From an uncultured Bacilli bacterium (lineage in GTDB: Bacteria; Bacillota_I; Bacilli_A; RF39; UBA660): DNA of 12,021 nt. Location: the NCBI GenBank assembly GCA_910584255.1, contig CAJTXV010000041.1, forward strand, positions 1 through 12,021, given 5' to 3'. The stretch's first letter is position 1. Every line of letters begins with the position of its first letter. The translations under genes were made by a program, and so were the position numbers. The notes beneath the pieces were generated by a model, which was not told where the DNA came from, searched no databases, and saw nothing but the letters and a program-made list of their open reading frames with translations. This document shows, one piece after another, positions 6,592-12,021 of this stretch.

Positions 6592-9500
6592 TTAATTATA
6601 GTTGACTCTTACAAAATGTTCCTTAGAATCATTTTTTCTTTTGAATAAGTAAATTCCAAATGCAATTAGTATAATAGATACTCCTCCAATTAGCCAGAAA
6701 TGAAGATTATCGAAAGGCTGAATCGCTTCCTTTTCTGGTTTTACAATATTCTCTTTAGAAGAAAAATCTTGAGACGAATCAGATTCTGATATAGATGCTT
6801 CTTCTTTATCCTTTTCAGTATAAGATAAAATATACTTTCCAAGCCCTGTAGTTTCTAAAATTACTTGATTATTTCCGATGGACTGATAATTTAAAGTTCT
6901 TAATATATCACTTTCTCCTACTTCATAAATAGCAAGTAATTTTTTAGTTGGATCAATTTTAAATATCATTTCCATGGAAATAGAATCCAATGTTTCTCTT
7001 TTGGAAGTTCCATTTTCAAAATAAACTTCGAAGTATTGACTTCTCTCTCCCACACGGTTCTTAAGAGTATCACTGAGTGCTAAGCTCTCTTCCTTCAACG
7101 TATTCATAGCCTGAATACTTCCTGCTGGTAATCTTAAAATTACATGATTCGTTGAATAACTACGGAATTCAACTCGTGAATTTTGTTGATCATTATCTAA
7201 GAAAGCATTTCCTGTTGTAGGTAGAGCTTTATTAGGAATAGAGGTTGCATTAGAAGAAACAGTGTTTTTGATATAATTTGAACCAGGAGTAATCCAATCT
7301 ACCTTTGCAGTTGTTTTTCCTATGTTTCCAAAAGCATCTCTATAAATAAATTCAAACGTTCCATTTGTAGTAAATGTATAAGTTTCTTGACCATTATTAT
7401 TGGTTACTGTAACAGATTTTCCATTAGGTATCAAAGTTGCAATAACTGGTCCAGAACCTGCAAAAGTTGTACTATATTGAATAGAAGCAGTAGGTACCTC
7501 CTTATCAATCCAAGTAACACTAGCATCAATTTCTTTTTGATTTCCATAAACATCTTCATACTCAAAAGTAAATGTACCATTTTTAGTAAATTCATAGTTA
7601 GTCTTTCCGTTATTATTTAATACTTTAATTGGAGAATTTCTAGAAACTACCTTAGCAATTACATTTTGATTAGTTAGTGAGGTAGTACTATACTCTATTT
7701 CAACAAATGGCTCTATTTCTTTCGTTGTATCTTGATAAAAGTTAAAAGCTCTTGCTGCAAACCAGTTTCCATTCGTTCGATTTGCTACAATTTTGATATA
7801 TCTTACTACCTGAGGTTCCCCAATATCAAAACTTTTTGTATTATTCTTGGCTTCCTCAGCAGTTTCAGCAGAATTTTTATAACTTAAATTCTTCTTACTC
7901 GTTAATACTTCAAAGTTTTCACCATCCATACTTCCATAGATAGTTCCATCATAGATTTTTCCATTTCCTCCTCCTGCTGGAACGAATTCTACAGCTGATA
8001 TAGCCATCGGTTCATCTAATTTAATCGTAATATACCTCTCTGTATCTCCCCCATTCCAATCAGAATGGTATCTTGTATTATAGTTCCCGTCAATCGCATT
8101 GACTACCCCTCCCGCATGATTAGTAGCTTCTGTTGAAACTTTATGAATACTTAAATGAGAAATTGGCACATACTTTCTAGTATCTGGTTGATTATCCATT
8201 GTAAAACTGTAGGTTACTTCATCACTTGGTAAATGTGTTCCTGTTGCCCCTACTCTTACCTGTACTGTCTTATCTCCTGTAAGATCTGGGATGGCATCTT
8301 TATAAGAAGTCCAAGGGTCATTTTCCCGCATTCTCCATTCATACGTCGTGTTGACTCCAATGACACTGTTTTCTAAGTCATTGTTATAAAGAGTACTTGA
8401 TATTACACCTTTTGTAATATCGATTTTATATAGATTTTCTTCACTATAGTTGACTCCAACAATATGAACATAAATATCATTTTCTTCTGTAATACTTGCT
8501 ATTTGCTCTTTCGTTAACTGTAATTTATGAGCATCTTCTCCTGTAAACGATACTTCATTCCACGTGTTTTTTCCATCTAAACTATAATCCCAACGGATTC
8601 CACTTCCATCAAATCGTTTGGATAATACTATTTTTCCTGCATCTTCTCCATCAAATGAGAAAGTCGCTAAAGACGTATCAGTTTGTCCTAATAAGTAAGC
8701 TGCTTCTGCTCTCGTTACTCCTGGTTGTAATACATCCGTTCCATTATAAACCTTTCCTTCATTTAACGTTCCTGTTAGTAATAAGGAATATTTAAATTTA
8801 TATGCATTTGACGTTAATTTTGGCTGAATTTTTGCCATTAGGTTATAGAATGGTAATGGATATTCTAAAAGAGCTTCACTCATTTCATCTGCTAAGTTAT
8901 AGATTTCTTCTTCTGTCTTTGTCTCATCATTTATATATAAATCTATTAACGCATACCACGCATCTACATTGAAATCTAATGCTTTGATGGATTCTCTTAA
9001 GTAATATTCTCTTTTTACTTTATCTGATTGATAGCTATCTGCTAACATAATAAGTTTCGCTGACTTTTCATATTGATCCATTCGATTGATTGCTTCTTGT
9101 GCCATTACAATATATGGTACATTATACCCTTTTACATAGCGCTTATCATTTCCCCATCCTAGTGGTAATCTTTCACTCTTTTCAGATAACGTCCATCCAC
9201 TCACGTCATTATCGATTCCCCAATATCCTTTTCCTTCTGAGTTTCGGTTATAGTAAATAATCGCTGCGTGTCCAGGTTGACCAATGACCGCTGCTGGAAT
9301 TCCATGAACCGCTCTGATATTCGATCCTGTTTTTGAAATTCCTCCACAAACAGCTCCCGTTCCAAACTCTGTTCTAAAGTTCATCCATACTTTATAGACC
9401 ATATGTCCTTCACTACTATAAGTCACTCCATACTTAGAGAAGATTCCATTATATTTTTGATCCCAATAATCTTTTCTTGTAGAGTCATGGAATACTGGGT

Positions 9501-10842
9501 TTCCATAGTTTGGCCATACATAAGCCATATATGGATGTGGTGTTAAATAACTCCATGCACTATTTGGATGTGCATTAATTTGTGACTGTGTATAATCATT
9601 TAACCAGAATACTTCCTCATCATCTAAGGCTGTATTCATGATATATCTCATCTCTTCTACACTATAATCTTCAAACCATGGCGTAATATCGATACTCTCT
9701 GTCGCTTTAAATTTTCCTTCATCATATAATTTCTTAAATTGGCTATAACGTACTACTGCATTTGATTGGTTCGTCTCTTCATTTGGTTGCATCCATAAAG
9801 CAACTTTCGTTGAATGGGTTAAAGATAAGGTAATTGCCATTTTCTTATAGACTTCTCCCTTCACTGCCCCATGCTTAGATACTTCTTTTATATCCCAATC
9901 ATTATGGTAATTCTTATATAACTCTACTAATACTTTTAAAGAGTTTAAATAATTTCCACTTGGTTTTCCTCCCATGGTATATAAATTTAAATTTTCATAG
10001 TCAGTCATTAACCATCTTAATACTTCTCTAACTTCTTCACTATATCCTGCATACATTTGCAAGTAATCATATCCTACATTTTTTACAAATTCTCTTTGTA
10101 ATAAGGTTAACTTTCCTGTTGTTAGTTGTTGTTCTAATGTTAATCCATGTAAGACTCTATCATATTCTTCCACTGTTTTTATAAAATCCACTGGCTGTAC
10201 TTCTTCTTCTTGATAATCTTTTTTGATCAATTTCGCATTCGCATAGACTGCATGATCTGAACCTTTATCTCCATTACTATTTGCTATTAATTTTAAGTAT
10301 TTTTTACCCTGAATATCGATTTTTACTGAAAGAGCATTACTGGTTCCCTTTAATACTGGTGGACTTACCGCTGTTTGTAGATCCCAGTTTTCGCCATCCA
10401 TAGATGTATAGATTGCAAATTTTACTCCATTTCCATTCGTCCCTGTACTTTGATCTACCCCAATATAACTTGTGAAATAGTCATAGTGATAACTGCTGAT
10501 ATCGTAGATAAGCGTCGATGGTGCATGCGCTAATACTCCTTTGATAAAGGATGTTTTTACTCCATCAATGTTTAAGGTAATCAGTCCATTATTATATCCT
10601 GTATTGATATTTCCATCTAATGTAATACTTCCATATCCAACCGATGATTGATCCTTGATATAAGGCACATCTGATAGATATAAAAAGTCACTTTCATTCG
10701 ATGCATTATACGAGGAAATATCATTTTCAATTTTTTCTTTTTTAGGAAGAGGTGCAAAAGCAAGAGGTAGTAAAAATAGTCCTACTCCCAAACACGTATA
10801 AGCTAAAATTCGTCTTTTTTTGTCTCCTAAAGATTTTTTCAT
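6592..10842 (-). CDS. Giant membrane-anchored surface protein: NPCBM, transglutaminase-like core, F5/8C, Ig-like repeats
   Basis: This 1416-residue exported protein begins with a basic signal or anchor segment (helix 12 to 30). Domains in order: an NPCBM-like carbohydrate-binding domain (about 53 to 207; KGVLAHAPS at 101 to 109); a helical region (215 to 480); a papain/transglutaminase-like core with C499 in GAVCGGIS, H525 in GQPGHAA and D544/D546 in GIDND; TPR-like helices (about 590 to 675); beta-rich modules (about 695 to 885); a discoidin F5/8C domain (about 893 to 1036; VVNAIDGNYNTRYHS); two Ig-like repeats (1045 to 1112 and 1115 to 1184); a beta domain (1190 to 1340); a Ser/acidic linker; and a C-terminal membrane helix (1380 to 1400) with KRK after it. 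C499 is the only cysteine outside the N-terminal segment, which favours catalysis. It probably binds and modifies a host or mucin glycoprotein or the cell's own envelope; the substrate is unknown. The ATG at 10842 has AAGGAG upstream. It appears monocistronic. Confidence 0.85.
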   Translation of the reverse strand: MKKSLGDKKRRILAYTCLGVGLFLLPLAFAPLPKKEKIENDISSYNASNESDFLYLSDVPYIKDQSSVGYGSITLDGNINTGYNNGLITLNIDGVKTSFIKGVLAHAPSTLIYDISSYHYDYFTSYIGVDQSTGTNGNGVKFAIYTSMDGENWDLQTAVSPPVLKGTSNALSVKIDIQGKKYLKLIANSNGDKGSDHAVYANAKLIKKDYQEEEVQPVDFIKTVEEYDRVLHGLTLEQQLTTGKLTLLQREFVKNVGYDYLQMYAGYSEEVREVLRWLMTDYENLNLYTMGGKPSGNYLNSLKVLVELYKNYHNDWDIKEVSKHGAVKGEVYKKMAITLSLTHSTKVALWMQPNEETNQSNAVVRYSQFKKLYDEGKFKATESIDITPWFEDYSVEEMRYIMNTALDDEEVFWLNDYTQSQINAHPNSAWSYLTPHPYMAYVWPNYGNPVFHDSTRKDYWDQKYNGIFSKYGVTYSSEGHMVYKVWMNFRTEFGTGAVCGGISKTGSNIRAVHGIPAAVIGQPGHAAIIYYNRNSEGKGYWGIDNDVSGWTLSEKSERLPLGWGNDKRYVKGYNVPYIVMAQEAINRMDQYEKSAKLIMLADSYQSDKVKREYYLRESIKALDFNVDAWYALIDLYINDETKTEEEIYNLADEMSEALLEYPLPFYNLMAKIQPKLTSNAYKFKYSLLLTGTLNEGKVYNGTDVLQPGVTRAEAAYLLGQTDTSLATFSFDGEDAGKIVLSKRFDGSGIRWDYSLDGKNTWNEVSFTGEDAHKLQLTKEQIASITEENDIYVHIVGVNYSEENLYKIDITKGVISSTLYNNDLENSVIGVNTTYEWRMRENDPWTSYKDAIPDLTGDKTVQVRVGATGTHLPSDEVTYSFTMDNQPDTRKYVPISHLSIHKVSTEATNHAGGVVNAIDGNYNTRYHSDWNGGDTERYITIKLDEPMAISAVEFVPAGGGNGKIYDGTIYGSMDGENFEVLTSKKNLSYKNSAETAEEAKNNTKSFDIGEPQVVRYIKIVANRTNGNWFAARAFNFYQDTTKEIEPFVEIEYSTTSLTNQNVIAKVVSRNSPIKVLNNNGKTNYEFTKNGTFTFEYEDVYGNQKEIDASVTWIDKEVPTASIQYSTTFAGSGPVIATLIPNGKSVTVTNNNGQETYTFTTNGTFEFIYRDAFGNIGKTTAKVDWITPGSNYIKNTVSSNATSIPNKALPTTGNAFLDNDQQNSRVEFRSYSTNHVILRLPAGSIQAMNTLKEESLALSDTLKNRVGERSQYFEVYFENGTSKRETLDSISMEMIFKIDPTKKLLAIYEVGESDILRTLNYQSIGNNQVILETTGLGKYILSYTEKDKEEASISESDSSQDFSSKENIVKPEKEAIQPFDNLHFWLIGGVSIILIAFGIYLFKRKNDSKEHFVRVNYN
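7291..7710 (-). repeat. Two tandem Ig-like protein repeats inside the surface protein
   Basis: Residues 1045 to 1112 and 1115 to 1184 align by eye around shared blocks: IEYSTT/IQYSTT, NNNGKTNYEFTKNGTF/NNNGQETYTFTTNGTF, EDVYGN/RDAFGN and VTWID/VDWIT. The repeats resemble the bacterial Ig-like stalk modules of Firmicutes surface proteins and probably hold the binding domains away from the membrane. They differ enough that recent DNA-level duplication is unlikely. Confidence 0.75.
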
Positions 10843-11042
10843 ATCCCTTCACTCCTTCCAAAAGAAACATAAAACAAATTTCTACTGTTAGTAAGTTTAT
10901 TGTACACTTTTAGAATAAATGAGAAAAGCAAAAAAAGTAATTTTAAAATAATTTTACACATAATTAGACACAAAAATATAATTAAAAATGCAATATATAT
11001 AAATAATAATTTACACAGTATTTACAAAAATAATTTGACATA
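10843..11042 (-). other. AT-rich 200-base intergenic leader of the surface-protein gene
   Basis: This is the longest gap in the window. It holds no convincing gene and no clear terminator for the 58-residue protein. It has an imperfect direct repeat, AATAATTTTACACA (10947 to 10960) and AATAATTTACACA (11005 to 11017), 57 bases apart, and a short hyphenated palindrome TACTGTTAGTA (10883 to 10893) just downstream of the candidate -10. These could be regulator sites, but AT-rich DNA gives such matches easily. Confidence 0.4.
10899..10927 (-). promoter_or_regulatory. Candidate promoter of the surface-protein gene
   Basis: TACAAT (10904 to 10899) is a good -10 match, but TTTTCT (10927 to 10922) 17 bases upstream is a poor -35. 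Other weak combinations exist in the AT-rich stretch further upstream. A weak -35 would be consistent with activator control, but this is only a possibility. Confidence 0.3.
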
Positions 11043-11219
11043 TCATTCCTTATTCGAATAAATAATCATAGCAGAAAAACAATAGATTTGTTCTTCACTA
11101 TAAATACTAGAAGAAACCTGATACTTAATATCAATTAAATCCATATCGCTGGAAAGAAAGTTATTCACTGCATCTTCTAAATCCTTTTCATCTTCAAAAT
11201 CAAATATTTTTACTTTCAT
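11043..11219 (-). CDS. Small protein resembling the Cse60 family
   Basis: The 58-residue product starts MKVKIFDFEDEKDLEDAVNNF and ends with a block including VDIKYQVSSS-like (DIKYQV) and QIYCFSAMIIYSN. The pattern (acidic EKDLE near the start, then DIKYQV, then EQIYCFSAMIIY) matches, from memory, the small Bacilli family named for the sigma-E controlled sporulation protein Cse60; its biochemical role is unknown. Nothing else here indicates sporulation, so the family name should not be read as function. The ATG at 11219 is preferred: GGTGAT lies close upstream, whereas a longer reading would use the TTG at 11267, which belongs to the TTGACA promoter element. The protein is soluble and probably cytoplasmic. 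It has its own promoter and is flanked by a terminator upstream. The stop is TGA. Confidence 0.7.
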   Translation of the reverse strand: MKVKIFDFEDEKDLEDAVNNFLSSDMDLIDIKYQVSSSIYSEEQIYCFSAMIIYSNKE

Positions 11220-11234
11220 ATTATCACCAATTTC

Positions 11235-11267
11235 ATTATATAAAGGAGAAAATAATTTTATTGTCAA
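11235..11267 (-). promoter_or_regulatory. Promoter region of the Cse60-like gene
   Basis: A perfect TTGACA (11267 to 11262) is followed by TTTATATAATG, offering TTTATA at 17, TATATA at 19 or a perfect TATAAT (11240 to 11235) at 21 bases. No single -10 has both ideal sequence and spacing. The -35 abuts the U-tract of the preceding terminator. Confidence 0.55.
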
Positions 11268-11297
11268 AAAAAGAATCTAGTATTAAAACTAAATTCT
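11266..11297 (-). terminator. Rho-independent terminator of the right-edge surface gene
   Basis: On the minus strand AGAATTTAGT (11297 to 11288), a six-base loop and ACTAGATTCT (11281 to 11272) form a 10-bp stem with one U-G wobble, followed directly by six Ts (11271 to 11266). The wobble fits transcription on the minus strand. It lies 54 bases after the stop of the upstream gene. Confidence 0.8.
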
Positions 11298-11350
11298 CTT
11301 CACTATTCGATGATATATGGATTAGTACTCGTTCCTTTTCCTTTTATTTT

Positions 11351-12021
11351 TTAAACATTTGTGTTTAGGTATACAACAGGACGAACTGCAATCGCAGGGA
11401 GTGGATTAGGATCCGATATAGATCCAGAGGAATAGACACGATACACCAAACCAGCGAACTTAAAATTTGGTGTAAGACACCATTGAGAATCATTACTTAA
11501 CCATAACCAGTCATTGATATGACAGTTTTTGACATTATAATCAATTAGATTAGAAGATAGACAAGCATTTCTTACGCTTCCTCCAACTGCATATCCATAG
11601 TCACTTGGATACATAAGTCCTACATATCCTTTCCACGTTGTTGGCCTTCCACTATATACCCTCGTTCCTCTTTCTACTGTATAAAATGTAGATGCAAGTG
11701 AACTAGTTGTATCATGTCCTCCTAAATTCCATGTAATATTACTAATCTGTGCTTTAGCTGTCGTTGTCAATCCAATATTACTAAAATCACATATTATAGT
11801 CGCCCCATTGGGTCCCGATGGACATGTTCCACTAGTTCTATTTAAGTATGCTCCATTGAGTGGCACACTAATACTTCCACTATGTGTCCAATCATTTGTT
11901 TCATATACACCTAAATTATTCCATGTATAAGTTCCTATTGATTCTGCTCTTATCAATTTAATACGGCTTGCTTTATTTCCATTAGAATCTGGTACATTGT
12001 TCATTAGCCCTATGATTCTCC
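11351..12021 (-). CDS. C-terminal part of a secreted 'RPVVYL'-type surface protein (cut by right edge)
   Basis: The frame is open to the window edge and reads RIIGL before the first ATG at 12004, so that ATG is internal and the N-terminus lies outside. The visible 222 residues include RIKLIRAESIGTYTWNN, GLMYPSDYGYA and a terminal AIAVRPVVYLNTNV. From memory, this pattern occurs in a large, variable family in uncultured gut Bacillota and relatives, where the N-terminus often resembles a type IV prepilin; that part cannot be seen here. The fragment is rich in Ser, Thr, Asn and Gly and has five cysteines (TCPSG, IICDF, NACLS, KNCHI, QWCLT), unusual for a Firmicutes surface protein and suggesting disulfides. 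It stops right after RPVVYLNTNV, without an anchor or sorting signal. A strong terminator follows. Function is unknown; a surface or appendage role is inferred. Confidence 0.7.
   Translation of the reverse strand, partial: RIIGLMNNVPDSNGNKASRIKLIRAESIGTYTWNNLGVYETNDWTHSGSISVPLNGAYLNRTSGTCPSGPNGATIICDFSNIGLTTTAKAQISNITWNLGGHDTTSSLASTFYTVERGTRVYSGRPTTWKGYVGLMYPSDYGYAVGGSVRNACLSSNLIDYNVKNCHINDWLWLSNDSQWCLTPNFKFAGLVYRVYSSGSISDPNPLPAIAVRPVVYLNTNV

Noticed and set aside
7210..7224. LPTTG (residues 1207 to 1211) in the large surface protein as a sortase signal
   Set aside because: It lies about 205 residues before the C-terminus and is not followed by a hydrophobic segment. The real end of the protein has a membrane helix and a basic tail, so this is a chance match in a linker.
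10783..10800. Possible lipobox around C17 of the surface protein
   Set aside because: The residues before the cysteine (LAYT) do not fit the lipobox, which needs a small residue such as Gly, Ala or Ser at -1, and the cysteine lies too early in the hydrophobic segment.
10839..10961. A 40-codon minus-strand frame beginning MCKIILKLLF whose TGA overlaps the surface-protein start as ATATGA
   Set aside because: It looks like a leader peptide, but it has no Shine-Dalgarno, is built of A/T-rich codons and contains the candidate promoter of the next gene. Ribosome profiling would be needed to revive it.
11235..11265. Sigma-E promoter for the Cse60-like gene
   Set aside because: TATATAAT partly resembles a sigma-E -10, but no matching -35 lies 14 to 15 bases upstream, and a sigma-A type TTGACA is present.
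11220..11267. Sixteen-residue extension of the Cse60-like protein from the TTG at 11267
   Set aside because: The TTG is part of the TTGACA promoter element and has no ribosome binding site. The ATG at 11219 has GGTGAT upstream and matches the family's usual start.

Overview
The window looks like chromosomal DNA from a low-GC, cell-walled member of the Bacillota (Bacilli-like), probably an uncultured gut-type lineage. The AT-rich composition, AGGAGG-type ribosome binding sites, TTGnnn/TATAAT promoters, a MurJ and FemAB pair, and Firmicutes-style surface proteins all point that way. TGA is used as a stop by several intact genes (murJ, dinB and the 58-residue protein), so this is not a Mycoplasma-type code. 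The lineage is inferred from sequence character and was not tested by search.

Every gene lies on the minus strand, so reading order is from right to left. The right edge holds the C-terminal 222 residues of a secreted-looking protein of a 'GLMYPSDYGYA ... RPVVYL' type, whose N-terminus lies outside the window, followed by a clear intrinsic terminator. The U-tract of that terminator runs into a TTGACA promoter element for a 58-residue protein resembling the Cse60 sporulation-protein family. A 200-base AT-rich gap follows, then a 1416-residue membrane-anchored surface protein. That protein has an NPCBM-like carbohydrate-binding domain, a transglutaminase-like Cys/His/Asp core carrying the only cysteine of the ectodomain, TPR-like helices, a discoidin (F5/8C) domain, two Ig-like repeats and a C-terminal membrane anchor. 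A 12-bp terminator hairpin closes it.

Next come dinB (DNA polymerase IV), with its own promoter, and a two-gene unit with its own promoter: an unrecognised HExxH putative zinc peptidase and a YdcF/DUF218-family protein that starts with TTG. A separate promoter then drives a tight three-gene unit: murJ (lipid II flippase), a FemAB-family aminoacyltransferase, and a 169-residue tail-anchored protein of unknown function. The spacings inside this last unit are only 2 to 4 bases, so the three genes are almost certainly co-transcribed. The biochemistry fits: FemAB enzymes branch lipid II on the inner membrane face, MurJ flips it outward, and the tail-anchored protein is a candidate partner. A weak terminator follows. 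The left edge has the promoter, ribosome binding site and first nine codons of another minus-strand gene.

I see no RNA genes, insertion sequences, CRISPR arrays or attachment sites. The strongest candidates for undescribed biology are the large surface protein with its single-cysteine core, the putative metallopeptidase paired with the DUF218 protein, and the tail-anchored protein in the MurJ-FemAB operon.
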